A DNA stretch of 64,000 nt from contig NC_133288.1 of NCBI RefSeq assembly GCF_005239225.2, positions 10,608,169 through 10,672,168 on the forward strand, in the 5' to 3' direction. Below are positions 41,011 to 53,466 of this stretch, in pieces. Each line of letters starts with the position of its first letter. Within the stretch, counting starts at the first letter, position 1. The notes below the pieces were generated by a model, which saw only the letters and a list, made by a program, of their open reading frames with translations, was not told where the DNA came from and did not search any database. Source of the stretch: Populus alba. Lineage: Eukaryota > Streptophyta > Magnoliopsida > Malpighiales > Salicaceae. The translations under genes and the position numbers were made by a program.

Positions 41011-44000
41011 GATTTTGTTATTTCCTTTATTTTATTTACTAACTTGGATTTTGACCTTTGTTCTTGTTTTTTTTAATTTTCTTTTAAACTATTCTAACAG
41101 CACGCATTTATTAAATTCTTAGATTTTTCTAACTCTTCTTCAAGCATTGATATTGTATGAACATTACATTTAAAAAAAATTAACCTGCCCGTAATGCATC
41201 GCATGACATCTGTATAGTAAGTATTAGTATCGAGATGAGGTGGGTTTATGATATGAATTAATTATCTCGTACTCAATTTAAATGACGTGGGCTTAGCCCT
41301 ATTAAGATCAGCAAGGAAGATTTCTCTTGATTTAGTTTAGATTATTCGGATGACTTGTCTGCAGCTTGAATGGCTCTTTTGAAATGTAGAACAACCAAGA
41401 TTATTGTAATGATTTTCTCATCATATACGTCTCAGCATGGGTGGATTTAAACTTTTTGGGCCAATAGAAGAGGAAGGGAACCATAGGTTTGGTGGAACAA
41501 GAGTGTCACGAGGCTTGAATTTTAAGAAAAAAAAAAGATACATACAAGGATTATTGGTAGGCCCTAACATCATTAGGTGAGAGTACAAATTTAATTTAAA
41601 ACTTAATTTATTTTTTATTTCGAGTAAATACAAGCTAATATGATCGTTGGGCATACAGTTGCCAAACTATTGGAAAAAAGTTCCTATAATGAGAGTTATT
41701 TGCTTGTATATTTGGGATTGTAGTTGTGATTATTTATTAAATGTTTTTATTTAAAAATATGTATTAAAATAATATTTTTTTTTTAAAAAAATATTATTTT
41801 TAACATCAATACATCAAAATGATCTAAAAAACCAAAAAATATTAATTTGAAATAAAAAAAATTAAAAAATTTTAAATTTTTTAAAAAATACTTTTGAAAC
41901 GCAAAAAACACGTTCACTTTTGCTTATCATACATGCAACATGGAACATTGGAAGCTTAATATATGGATTGATTTTATCAAGCATCTTAATAAAATTCATT
42001 TCATTACAACCTTAAACTAATTAATCATGGTTTAATCAAGTGGCCTTACTCCAATTAGTGCCATAAAATCCTTGTAATTACTATCCTTCTTGTGTAGCTC
42101 ATCTAAGAGCCTAGTCTCTCTTGTATTTTCTCTTCTAAACCAAAAAGAAAACCAGGTCAAATTAGTTGGCTTCAAGGCCTTCATGAAAGTGGTTCACAAG
42201 TGGAACATTACTCATTTAATTCATGCCATAGGAAGAATTAAAGAAAAGTAAGGACAGCTAGGGAAAGTTATGTCATTATAACAAAATAAACTAAAATGGA
42301 AGGGTGAAATTCTTAGTAGCATAGTAGATTAGAACACTAAAAACACGAATTTTCCCTCTGAACACAAAAGGTTGGTTTGGATGCTTTAGGAAAATGAGGT
42401 TTTTTTTTTAAAAAAAAACCTTTTTATGCACAATAAAAATATTTAATTGCCTTTAGAACAAAAGAAATCTAAACTGGTGTTTGGTGGCTATTTGGGGTTT
42501 TCAATATAATTCCACCGTAAAATTATTGGGATGCCTTCAACATAAAATAAAAAACCTTTAACTTTTATCCAGGGTCATTTTATTCATTTCATCGTAGTTT
42601 TTTTTTATTTAATTAAGTGGGCTTAGAGGTGTATTGGTACTTTCATTAATAAGAAATATTAATAAAAAAATAGCTGACATTTGCGTTCACGTGAGTTTTG
42701 GCCGTGGTTTTTTAGCAGCGTCACCTGAATAACAAGCGTTAGCTTCTAGGGCAGCATTTGAATAATCTCAACGGCCCTTTATCATTGTCCAACACTTATC
42801 ATCAACGGACATCCAATTTGGCTTCGACAACTTTTTTTTTTATTTTTTCTCTCCTCGTTGATTTATGTGTATATCCCTCTAAATTTTTAAAGCAGTATCA
42901 ATTTATTTTTTCATCAAACTTAGTTCTTATTATTTTAATTGCTAAATTTTTATTCTTGGTTTTTTTGTAACATTTTAATTTGTTTTTAATTTCATCTTTC
43001 AATCCCAATATGTCATTTTTTTTCCTCATTGGTCCATATTATTTTGATTTTTATTTTTTTTTCTTGATCCTTTTGTATATTTTTTATTGGTTATCAGTTT
43101 CATCCCCAATCCAAATTTATTTTATATTATTATTTTTTTATTTGATTCTCATTCTTTTGATTTTTTTCATTTTATTAAAGTTATTTTTCTTTTCAATTTC
43201 ACCCTACAATAAAAAATTTAAAGTTTCCCACTAATTTATTTTTTATTTTTATCCTTATTTTTTTAATTGCTAAATTTAGGTTTTAGAATTTTTTTATAAT
43301 TGATTTTTTTTTCTCAATTCCATCCTTCAATGTTTGATTTGTTGAATATTGGATTTTGTGGTTTTTTCATATAAGGTGTTTCTGGTCTAATGACCTAGAT
43401 AATAGATTTTAAAAGTTAACATGTGTTGATGTCTTTTTTTTGCTTGTTTAATTTTTTCTGATTTCATCGTTCAACATTAATTTAGTTTTTTCAAAAAAAA
43501 ATTAGCTTTGTGGTTTTTATTTTGATTTTTTTAATCGAGTTATCTTAATCTCATAACTTGAATCACTAGTTTAACAGGTTAATCAAGGTTTGCTTGCTTC
43601 TTATTACCCAAGTTATACTTCTATTTTGCTAACTCAAGTTAACTCAGGCTTATTTTTTTCTTATTTTACTCAATTTCATCATTCTAAAGGTTTTTTTTTA
43701 TTCCTAAAGTTATCGTAATCACTTTTTTTAAAAAAAATTAATGTGTTTGCTATCATTGACTTTTTTTTTTCTGTTTTTACTCAATTTCATCATTCCAAAT
43801 GTTTCTTTTTTTAAAAGTTATCATGATCGCTTTTAAAAAAAATAAAATTGATGTGTTTGCTATCGTTGCCTATTTTATTAAAATAAAACCAATATATTTG
43901 ATTTAGTCAAGACTATAACTCGAATTATAGGTTTTTTATTTATTTATTTATTTATTAAAAAGAACACGCATACTAAACTTAAGCATTATTACTTACAAAA

Positions 44001-44898
44001 AAAAAAAAAATGATCATGCAGCATAGTGTGAATACACGTCTAGTCTACAAATTATGCATTAAACCTAACCTAGATTACAAGTAATTAAACTCACCAACTT
44101 CGCTTTAACTTAACTCTAAGTGTTTCTATGTCAAGTCATCATGCAAGATCAATAATAATATATATACGAACAAATTTGTTCTTGTGACATGGCTCTTTCT
44201 ATGTCCCTAGCAGCATCACTTGGTACCGTATACAAATCACAATCACTTTCAAGATAGAAATCTATGAACTTTAGAAAGGACACAAGCACTGCATATATCA
44301 TTAACCCCATATATAGCATAGGTATTAAATCCGATATAAAATTATTGGTTATACGTGGACGGTTTAGATTATAAAGTGAGTGGTTAACCGAAGCAAATTT
44401 ATATCAATTTTAAAAAATTAAACTATCAAAATAATATTATTTTGATTTTTTAAAATAAAATTAACTATTCACAGGTTGATAACCCAATCAAGTCAAGTTG
44501 ACTTGAATTTTTCGACGCCCAACCTGTTCAAGAGACAGATAGGTCTAGTCTGGGTTCTACCTACTGGGCTTTTAGTGTTTAATAACATTGATACATGTTG
44601 TGACAAAGAATTTGTCTTCGGAAAACTGACAAATTCGTTAATTATAGCTGCTGGTCACTTGGCTCAAGGAGAAACATAAGTGCATATTTGTGTTTACCCT
44701 AAGAAAGGAGGAACTAAAAAGATCCTATCAGTGAGGACATTTATTGCAGTTTTATAAGCATCTTATTTAGCGTTTCATCTACCAGTTTTGGAGCCCCCCA
44801 ACAGGATGCTTTTAAGATTGTAATTCACGAAGCATTCTATAGTATATGGTTTTAGTTTTTACCCCAAACATTTTACAAAAAGTTATCCATAATATTTT
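41011..44898. other. AT-rich intergenic DNA with dispersed repeats
   Basis: 41,715-41,930 is an A/T-rich dispersed repeat with 'catcaatacatcaaaatgatct' in part and an end near CTTTTGAAACGCAAAAA; related text recurs at 55,590-55,720. 42,820-43,930 is T-rich repeat DNA like that at 40-41 kb. 44,340-44,600 has a short palindrome TCAAGTCAA-G-TTGACTTGA at 44,488-44,506. Open frames are short and Phe/Ile-rich. No gene. Confidence 0.45.
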
Positions 44899-45119
44899 TT
44901 TTTTTTTATCGAATGTAAGAAATTTATAGATAAAAAATGTTTGCAAGATAAGCTTGCGGTACAAGCTGGAAACTAGCAGAACAGAACATAATTCATAGGG
45001 AAGTACCAGGGAACACACTCCCTAGCACTGGCCAGATCAAGAACACAAATACATAAACATGGACATCCCCCATGTAGGCAAACTATTAATCATAAACATG
45101 GACAGCCCCCATGCGGGCA
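44899..45119 (-). mobile_element. Poly(A) retroposon, 221 bp, 16-bp TSD (truncated LINE-like)
   Basis: The perfect repeat ttatccataatatttt flanks it at 44,883-44,898 and 45,120-45,135. On the minus strand it ends in an A run preceded by TTCTTACATTCGAT. The 5' part has two near copies of ATGGACA.CCCCCATG.(A/G)GGCA at 45,058-45,118. There are no Pol III boxes, so a 5'-truncated LINE is the better guess than a SINE. Confidence 0.75.
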
Positions 45120-45273
45120 TTATCCATAATATTTTGATAGTGTAGGTGGTAGTTAGATATATTCATATAACTATTTAGAGTTGTTATAAAACTTGTTTGG
45201 TATAGTTTGAAAATTATTTTCAAATTTAACTAAAAATGTTAAAGAAAATGTGATGTAAAGATGTAGAAGCATT

Positions 45274-45343
45274 TAACTTCAGGGACAATGGGATTATTCG
45301 AGGTGCGCGTAAACTGGTTCAGACACGTATATTAATAAAAAAA
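45274..45343 (+). mobile_element. 5'-truncated SINE
   Basis: It holds only the last 70 bases of the SINE (TTAACTTCAGGGAC... to GTATATTAAT and an A run), flanked by atgtagaagcatt (45,261-45,273) and atgtagaaacatt (45,344-45,356), which match at 12 of 13 positions. Confidence 0.7.
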
Positions 45344-46680
45344 ATGTAGAAACATTGAAAAACATATAAAAAGAACGATTTAATACTCTCTTTTTTTAAT
45401 TTCAAATCAATCTTACAAAATCACATACACTGTATTATCATATAAAATAGTAAGTCGAATGATACCCATTAATTAATTTTGCCTCTCTCTAAAACGAGGA
45501 TAATTAAACAAAGAGATAATAATAAAGTAGACTCAATAAATCTTTTGCTCCACTATAAAAAAAAAAAATCACTACCAGAAATTCAGCTAACATCAACAAC
45601 ATTACCGACAGAATGATTTAGTCGGTAATAATTACCGATGGAGTCAATTCCATCTGTAATTATGTTGATCTATACTGATAGAATGTTGTTGTCGGTAATT
45701 ATTATCGACGACTTGTAATCCATCCGCAATTCGATTGGTATGTATCGACGAATTAATTATGTCAGTCGTTATTGATCGAATTTCAAACTGAATATATAGA
45801 TTTTTGAAAAAGAAAAGCAGTTTGATGATTCGTGGATTTTTTGCAGGCGATTTTACTGACGGGATGACCAGGGATTCAAACCGAGATCTCTGTATAGTGA
45901 CGTGACCCATTCACTGTAAGAATTATTGACGTATTACCGATGGTTATACAGACAGAAAGTAGCCGCCTGGGAGTCCATCAGTAAAAGCTAATATATCTTC
46001 ATGTTGTCCACCATCTCCTCCCTTATTTCTCATTCTTCTTCCCCATCCCAACTCTCCCCTCCCAAACTGCAAACAACAACCCACCCCCTAAAAGTATCCC
46101 CCTCTTTTCATCACAAGTCATCTTTCTTATACTTTTTTTCATGGTCCCAACATCCTTGTTCTGATTTATTGTGGATTTTATCATTTTTTGTAAGTAAATC
46201 TATCTTTTTTAATTTTAACATTTAAATGTCAATTTATAATTTATAATTTTTTTTTAGTATATGTATTTTGTTAGTGTATGTACATGTTTTATTGTTATTT
46301 GTTAAAGAAACTTGTAGTATGAACGTAAAATTTTGTAGCTGTTATGGTTTGTTCTAGATTTTGTCAAAGTGTATTTGCTTATAAATTGTTGAAACTTTGT
46401 TGAATTACCGAATTAGATGTGTTGTGATGAAATAAATAATAGCTATTTAACGTGTCTGTTTTAATTTTTATCAATTCTATTATGGAATTGTAATTTCTGT
46501 AAATTTATATATGTATAAATTTGTATGAACGTTGATAAGTGTTAATGAATATTTAAGAAAGTCCTTTTTTAGTTTGTTGGATAATGTTGAGGCAAACTAA
46601 TATTTTTGTAAATTTATTTACTTAACATGGTTAATTAATACATGTTGTCATCATAATTTTATAAAGGTTTGATATAAGTC

Positions 46681-47447
46681 ATGGATGATTGTTCATTGAT
46701 GTATCGAGACTCACCCCAAGGATTGCGGATGATGGATTATTGTAATGGGGTTAAGGGTTTTAATAATTTCACAATATGTATTCTGAGGAATTTTACTGAA
46801 GATGGTATTAGGTGTCCATGCAGGAAGTGTAAAAATAAAAAGTTTTTGCACCTAGATGTTGTAACGATGCATCTTATAACCAAAAGGTTCATGAAGAATT
46901 ACCTATGTTGGTATGACACCATTGACAGAGGAATCAATGTATATCCTCACTGTGGTCTCATTGAAATCAATGCAAAAGCTAGACTCCGCAACGTAAACAA
47001 TGTTTTTGTTTTCGTAAAGCAATGCCAACAAGTTTATTACACATACACCCCTTTCTTTAGAAAAGACTGATTAAGGGTTGATTGGTTATCCGTTTTAAAA
47101 ACAAATCTCATGGGTCCTGTCAAGGTTGTTCAAGATGAGAATGAAGACACAAGTGTGCAAGATGAAGTCTTTCAAGTTAGTGAGTTTGTTGAACCATATC
47201 GAATTGTTGCTTCGATTAACTTAGAAGAAAATTTGATTTTTCATGTTTTCGATAATAGTCTTGTTGATGTTGACGTAGAGGAGTTGAATGTTGTTTTGAG
47301 CTCTAGCGGACAAGCAAATATTGATGAAGATGATGATGGTATCCACATTAAAAAGTGCAATGGAGCTGATAACGATTCAATGACAATGAAGAAGAAGAAA
47401 ATTCTGACTAATTATCAAAATACGAAACTGCAAAGCATTTTCTTATA
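46681..47447 (+). pseudogene. Internally deleted TNP2 transposase gene of CACTA element 2
   Basis: ATG at 46,681 in the same context as element 1. Residues 1-77 or so are the transposase-associated domain (RCPCRKCKNKKFLHLDVV). At 46,908-46,915 (TTGGTATG) the frame passes straight into the DUF4216 part, YDTIDRGINV, continuing to TGA at 47,068-47,070, where element 1 has CGA. Beyond the stop the frame is open again through the acidic tail (DVDVEELNVVLSSSGQANID) to 47,445-47,447. All introns and the catalytic region are missing, so the ORF cannot encode a transposase. A 129-residue two-domain fusion protein is possible in principle. Confidence 0.9.
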
Positions 47448-47581
47448 ATATAATATTATGGATGATATTTTGTAACACGAAATATTTATTTTATAATTGT
47501 TCACTATTGTTATTATGTTGTGAGGGAAGTTTGCAATTTAAGCTTTTGTAGGAGGATAAATAGGCCATGCAAAGTGTGCTA

Positions 47582-47830
47582 TCACCAACGTCTATACAGA
47601 CAGACATAGTCCATTGGTATTTTACCAAGAGTTGCAAAATATTTATTGCATTTGCCACACTCACCGATGTCTCTACCGACAGACACAATCCGTTGGTATT
47701 TTACAAAGAGTTGCAAAATATTTACTACATTTTCCACAATCACCAGCGTCTCTACCGACAGACACAATCCATCGGTATTTTATTGAGAGTTGCAAAATAG
47801 TTATTGCATTTACCACATTCATTAATGTCT
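47582..47830 (+). repeat. 79-bp internal minisatellite of CACTA element 2
   Basis: Units start at about 47,582, 47,661, 47,740 and 47,819 (spacing 79), each with TCACC.ACGTCT.TACCGACAGACA and GAGTTGCAAAATA.TTA. It holds the same place as the 81-bp array of element 1, which has AAAGAGTTC.AAAATAATTAC in that position. The period is not a multiple of three, so the array is not coding. Confidence 0.85.
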
Positions 47831-47991
47831 ATAGATGTTAGGTTATATATAAGATTTTTCAATGTAGTCAGTTGGTTTGTAGCTATTGTCAATATTTGTA
47901 AGTTTGAAAACTTTGGGTAGTCTCTAGTATAATGGTGGTGCTGCTGAATTTTTTTTAATAATCAAATTTAATTATGTAATTATTTGTATAG

Positions 47992-49458
47992 ATGCGTAGA
48001 ATGAAATCAATAGCACGTCGTCAGCATATGGTTGCAACTAGTTATTCTAGCAGCAAAGATGACTTATCCTTAGGAGCCGATCAAGAAGAGGCACCTGCGC
48101 CTACTTGTGATGTTGTCTCCTCTAGCGCAGTTTTACAGTGCAGATGTGGTGTACCTTCACAGCGGAATCAATTCACCCACAAGTACCAGGCATATTGGAA
48201 GGACAACCTTCCAATGTAAGTTTGTTTCGATTTTAGTTTTTTTATATACTTATAACATACTTTATGAACACCTAATTAATATTTTATTAATTTAATTTAT
48301 TTTTCACTAACATTGAGGCCGCTAGGATAATAACATTGATGTTTAAATCATCGATGGAGATTTCATTATTTCAATGGAGTCAAGTTTCCAGACATCCTAA
48401 GTGGAGACCTAGTATCGATGCATGATTTTGAAGATTTCAGGTAGTTGTTAACTTCTAATTTGCAACTTATTTTTAATAAATTATTTTTTATGATTTTATA
48501 ACTTGTACTATTTTTTATTTTAAATAAATTATTTATACACAACACAAATTTGAGTGGGATAGCGCGTTGAGAATGTTGCGATGAGGGTGTCGGAGAATCA
48601 CGCGACAACTAGGTAACATCGAAAAAAATATAATTTTTTTGTTTTATAATTTTTACTAGGAGAGTGTGGGAGAATTCACGTGGAAGTAGGTTGCGTGATT
48701 TCTGGTAAGTCATATAAAAAAGAAAAAAAATATGTGAGAGATCACGGTCTAGAAGGCTAGAATGATGTGGCGGTTTGGAGAGATTTTAAACCGCCATATA
48801 TCTTGGGGTATTTATGGTTGTAATATATTGAGCACGTGACGTCTAAGCGGTTCACACGACGCTCACAGTCCGATGCCAACAACTGGAACCACCAAATTCA
48901 TGGTTCTGTGATCACGCACACCAATGGCTCCATTCTGTTCAGTGCACATACAAAGCGAATGGTAAGATTAATTTAAATGAAATATATCTTTAATTAATTT
49001 TTTGTTGTTTATGAATATATTTAACTTGCAACTTTTTTTTCCTTAAAAGCTACATCTCTTGGACGCGAGCCGGGCCGAATGGAGTTGTTTGTAGAAATGC
49101 ACGTGTGGAGTCAAGATCACCAAAAAGGAGTGCAACAGTTCATGGACAACCGTGCTGAACACTTCGACCCATCCGGTTATTATTTCCTAATTTATTATTT
49201 TCTTAAATTGAACATGATGATTTCTTTTTTAATTTTCAAAATATCTATAATAGCTGGTTGAGGAAGAGATATGGGGACGATCCTTCGACCCATCCGGATT
49301 TTGATCTGGATTTGTGGATGGAGGTAGGATCGTCTAGTGGACCTGATAAAAATCAGGTGTACGGACTCTCCAACACTACAGCCGAGAACTTGCAAATGGT
49401 CTGTAGTGTCTTAATCATTGAGACCTCCCAATCAATATCAAGCACCCAATCTGAGTAA
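47992..49458 (+). pseudogene. Transposase_24 gene of CACTA element 2, degraded
   Basis: Exon 1, 47,992-48,215, is open to its GTAAG donor (SSSKDDLSLGADQEEAPAPT, then KYQAYWKDNLPM) and lacks the two stops of element 1. Later exons are recognisable by homology: about 48,313-48,440 (IEAARIITLMFKSSMEI-like), 48,690-48,959 (AVWRDFK-like core, and it keeps the 30 or so bases missing in element 1: KRFTRRSQS), about 49,050-49,170 (MELFVEMHVWSQDHQKGVQQ) and 49,256-49,458 (RYGDDPSTHPDFDLD, GLSNTTAENL). A premature TAA stands at 49,456-49,458, before the coiled coil seen in element 1. Frames in the middle exons are disrupted. Likely role as in element 1, lost. Confidence 0.8.
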
Positions 49459-49617
49459 TTCATGGCCTTGAAACAACACGACTTTTTTTTTTTTTATCAA
49501 TATTTTAACAAACATTTTTTGTTGGTAATGGTGTTGGTAAAATTTATACCGACGGATAATGTGTCTTATGCTAGAGGAAATAATATGTTAGTAAAACTGT
49601 TGAATGTTGTAGTGAAT

Positions 49618-50112
49618 AGCATGTTGGATTACATGCACATCACAATTCAAATGGACTGACACTAATAATGAATAATCTGGTTTATGTAGGTAAGTAATCT
49701 TCTAATTGTAAACATGAACAATTAAATATAAGACATAAAGTCAATTGTCTTATAAATTCATGGTTTTATATTCAAATAATTATTTAAAGAAAAAGTACCT
49801 TAATCCATAACAAGAATGAAATCCTTGATAAATAAAACTGTCTTTCTCTTTTGATTCTTAATTATTTTCTAGTTTGTTTCTGATGGAAGAAAATGTAAAG
49901 TTACGAGGTAAAGAAATGATCAGTTCTATGTATAAATACTTTATATATCAAATTAACATCTATCAAATGTGCATTAATTAATTATATGATTGCATGAATC
50001 TCTTCTAAATAAACCCATAAAGTAGAAAACTGAACAAGTCTCAAATAGTCAAGCATAAAACAATGAGTTGTCACCACAAAAGAAAGTCATGGTATGTAAA
50101 ATTTTTAAAAGT
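49618..50112. other. Intergenic, no gene
   Basis: Nothing recognised on either strand. Confidence 0.4.
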
Positions 50113-50297
50113 AAACTATGAAGGATGTAGTTTAACTGGTTAGATTTTAAGTTTTGGTTTTTAGAAGTCACCAGTTTAAGTTTCATAAATCTTAAGGCCA
50201 CTGGAGGCTTACATGATCATTAACTTCAAGGCTTGTGGGATTAGTCGAGATACATGCAAACTAACCTGAACATCTATATTAAAAAAAAAAAAAAAAG
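50113..50297 (+). mobile_element. tRNA-derived SINE
   Basis: Box-A-like TAGTTTAACTGGTTAG at about 50,128, box-B-like CAGTTTAAGTTTC at about 50,171, the shared body 'TTAACTTCAAGG.TTGTGGGATTAGTCGAGAT.CA.G.AAACT' in part, and a 17-base A run at the end. The TSD is uncertain; TTTAAAAGT at 50,104-50,112 and 50,302-50,310 is a candidate. Confidence 0.7.
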
Positions 50298-50960
50298 TAT
50301 GTTTAAAAGTGAAGGAGAAAAAAGGGTGAAGCTTCCGGAAAAGGAAAAGGAAAAGGAATAAACATTTAAAGGGAGGATGCAGTTTTTTTTATTGCCTGTT
50401 TGTGTATTATGATTTTTATTCTTATTATTTCTCTCCATTGTATTGCTATTGTTTACACTCAGAGAGTGAGACCCCTTTTTTTCCCGAGCTGTGAAGGCTT
50501 TTGCTTTGCATCATTTCCTTTTCCAATTGTACTTTTGGGCTGCGAAAAGAGGTTAGAAATTGGCATGGATAACTTCCTTGTACAATAATTTGCAGTAGCT
50601 ATTTCACTCATCATAGATCAAATATTTTTTAATAAGAAAATTAAAAACGTAAATTTTTTAATATATTTTTTACATTAAAAATATTAAATATAAATTAAAA
50701 AATTTATACACATATTTCATAAAATAAATAACGAATTATCTATGTCAACAAATAAAAAAATAAATAACGATACATGTCTAAAACAGTCAAGAGTGAAAGT
50801 AGGTCAAGATATTTAATATTGTAATACAGTTCATTTGCACGATTGTGTTTTAATGATTCTATTTATTAATTTTTTTATTTAATCAAATGTTAGTAGAAAT
50901 AGACACACATATAATTGATCAAATCAAATCAAAGAAAAAAATATCTCATAAGGTTGCACT

Positions 50961-51006
<46 letters not shown>

Positions 51007-53274
51007 AAACATCAATTATATAAAACATAAAAAAGATTATAGATGTATTAGAAAAATCCATTAAAAAATTAAATAAATACAAAATATTTAAAAAACAACC
51101 GCTATATAAAAAATACTAAATAAAAAAATAAAAGATTGAAGAGGAGTATTAATTTAAATATAAATTTAAAAATTATTTTAAAAAAAATGTAAAAAAAAAA
51201 TTATTTTTTTAATAAAGATAAAATTATCAAAAAATAAAAATAAAACAGGTCAAACTCTATTGGGTTTGGCAAACTAGGCCAACGCTTGGCCCCTTTAGAA
51301 GGGCCTGACTGTGGGTTCTTTTATTTTAAATGTAATCTGGATGGAGCCCAATGTTTTGTGAAAAACAAAGTTAGTCGCTATGTCATCTGAAAATCAGGGG
51401 TGAATTTGTTTTAACCACAAACCTATTTTTCAACATATTGTTGACTCAAAACACCCTTAAAACATTCTAGGAACTTTGATAAATTCATCCAAGAGTTTAA
51501 AAATCTGTCTCAAAACCCAAAATCAACCCGAAACCCAAAGTCTTTCCGATCTCAAATTTGCTTTTTTAGGCACTCTTAATGTAAAAAAAAAAAAAAAAAC
51601 ATCTAAGTTGAAATCTTTTCATCAAATCAAATCATTTGACATAAAGATCAACCTTTTTTATGACTTGAATTGATGCTAGCAATTTTTTTTTTTTTTTACC
51701 GCTGAAATCTGATGATCTCTATCTCTCTTTCTCTTTTCTCTCTTAAACCATGGACTAAAAAATAAGAAAAATAATTTTTGTACCAAAATTGAATTGAAAA
51801 AATATTGAGGCACCAAATATATATAATTTGTAAAGTTTAAGGACTAAATTAAACATTGGATGTTTTAGAATAGTTTAGATTGTAATTTCTCATTTAAGTT
51901 TGTTTAGAAGACACAATATGTTGGGTTGTTCCTTGCAATACTTATCACAATGTCAAATTATTCATTGTAAAGGTGTACAATGTATTTTTAAATTAAGAGT
52001 AAAATAATCAATATTGTTAATTTAATTTAATTACACAGGTATTCCAATCAATATAGTTGAATTCAATTTAGTAGTTTAATTCCGAACATAAAAATTGTGT
52101 TAGGTTATAAATTAAGTTCAAATAACTTATGGAATTGAATTCAATTTCACATGTAATTTGATTCTAAACAAGGTGTTAAAGAATTACCTTCAGCATATAT
52201 ATTATGCAAGATGAACTGAAACTCCTAAACTTGGCTTATTAAGATCCTTGAATAAACCATCTTGAATTCTGGAAGTTTATCAACTATCAACTGTTTCATT
52301 ATAACAATTTCAACCTTGTACTTTTTTTCAAAAACTTCTCATAATGCCTTTACACTTTTGATTGAACCATTACAAATACTCTAAAAGGCACGAGGGAAAT
52401 ATTGCCCCCTTATGCACTGTGGACTAAGACTCATTAGCACTATGGATTAACTATGCCTATGATTTTTTTTTTCATCCCATTTTTTTTCTTGCCCTTTGAT
52501 GACTTGATTGGAGGCTAATTTAGCTAAAATTGTTATGAAGTGAAAAATCAAAAGACAAAGGACTAAAATGAAACATGCGAAGAAGATGAGTGGTGTTTTA
52601 TAAATATTTTTCCAAAATTCTCACCTTAGTTATCATTATTTACTAATTATAAGAATTAGATCTGTCAAATTTTTGAAGTTTCTAAAAACATCAAATTTGG
52701 TCTCAAACTTTATTTTTCTTTTCTTGTTAGTCCCTAGTTTAAGAAAAGAGAGGGAAAGTCATTGGATTCTTGTAATAGATAGAGAAAAATGGCGATCACA
52801 TCAATTTCGACCACCAAAACAAACAATCTTTGTGTAAGATGGTTCAATATAATGAGGGGAGTTTCATTTAGGTGTTTAATATGTGTAACCTTACATAATA
52901 TTTCTTTCTTTTATTTTATTCAATTAGTTTCATATGTCATTTCTATTATCGCTTAATTAAATAAAAATTTGATTTTGCTAAACAAAGTCACTAAACACAG
53001 CGAAGGCAAAAGCCTATGTTGCGCGGTCAAATATCTTTATCTATATATGTCTCTTGATTTTTTTCATATTTTTCTTCATTTATTGTTAATGACTATTTTT
53101 TTTCATTTATTAACACACTTAGTTCGTAATGTATTTGATTACATGTATACATCAGTTTTTTTATTTACACATAAATTTATTTTTATGAATAGAAATATGT
53201 TGAGAAAGCTTGCATATATAACTTTTTGGTAGGAAAAAAAATTGACCCTTAGCAAAACTCAGGTCAAATGGCTT
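50298..53274. other. AT-rich intergenic DNA, no gene
   Basis: A TA-rich microsatellite is at about 50,961-51,006. 51,700-52,860 has 'ggactaaa..gaaac' phrases of the kind found in LTR U3 regions here, but no boundary can be set. No coding match. Confidence 0.4.
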
Positions 53275-53466
53275 TTACACATTATAAAGTGTATTATCTA
53301 AATCATTCAAGATGTAATCCTCGCACTCAAAATTACCATGATTCCTTGCATCAACAACTGCCACAATAGTAGAAGCAAATTCATTATCTGACAACTTTGG
53401 TGCTTCATTGGTCAAGAAATTTGCAAGTTCAAGGTATTCTGATAGAACAATATCTTTGGATGTCAC
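53275..53466 (-). pseudogene. Ty1/copia gag fragment
   Basis: 63 codons on the minus strand: YLELANFLTNEAPKLSDNE, then VVDARNHGNFECEDYILNDL and DNTLYNV, ending at a stop where functional relatives continue. The pattern (FLT.EAPKL .. VDAR.H..F.C..YILN.L...LYNV) is that of the N-terminal gag region of a common plant copia group. No other part of the element is near it. Confidence 0.6.

Larger units (their letters stand above)
45570..49614 (+). mobile_element. CACTA element 2, 4,045-bp deletion derivative
   Basis: Left end CACTACCAGAAATTC, right end complement CACTACAACATTCAAC, 3-bp TSD AAT at 45,567-45,569 and 49,615-49,617. It is collinear with element 1: the same subterminal motifs (ACCGACAG, GTCGGTAA...), leader, transposase start, minisatellite and second gene. 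It lacks the TNP2 core (3,033 bp in element 1 coordinates), most of the 24.5-25.8 kb leader and most right subterminal repeats. The perfect CACTA first base is kept here. Both genes are broken, so it is non-autonomous. Confidence 0.93.

Noticed and set aside
45045..45118. Short duplicated phrase with CATGG..CCATG as a possible operator
   Set aside because: It lies inside the 221-bp retroposon and is best seen as an internal duplication of it.
52791..52930. ATGGCGATCACATCAATTTC opening a frame that looks like a gene start
   Set aside because: The frame stops after about 50 codons and turns into Phe/Ile-rich AT sequence; surrounding phrases are LTR-like.
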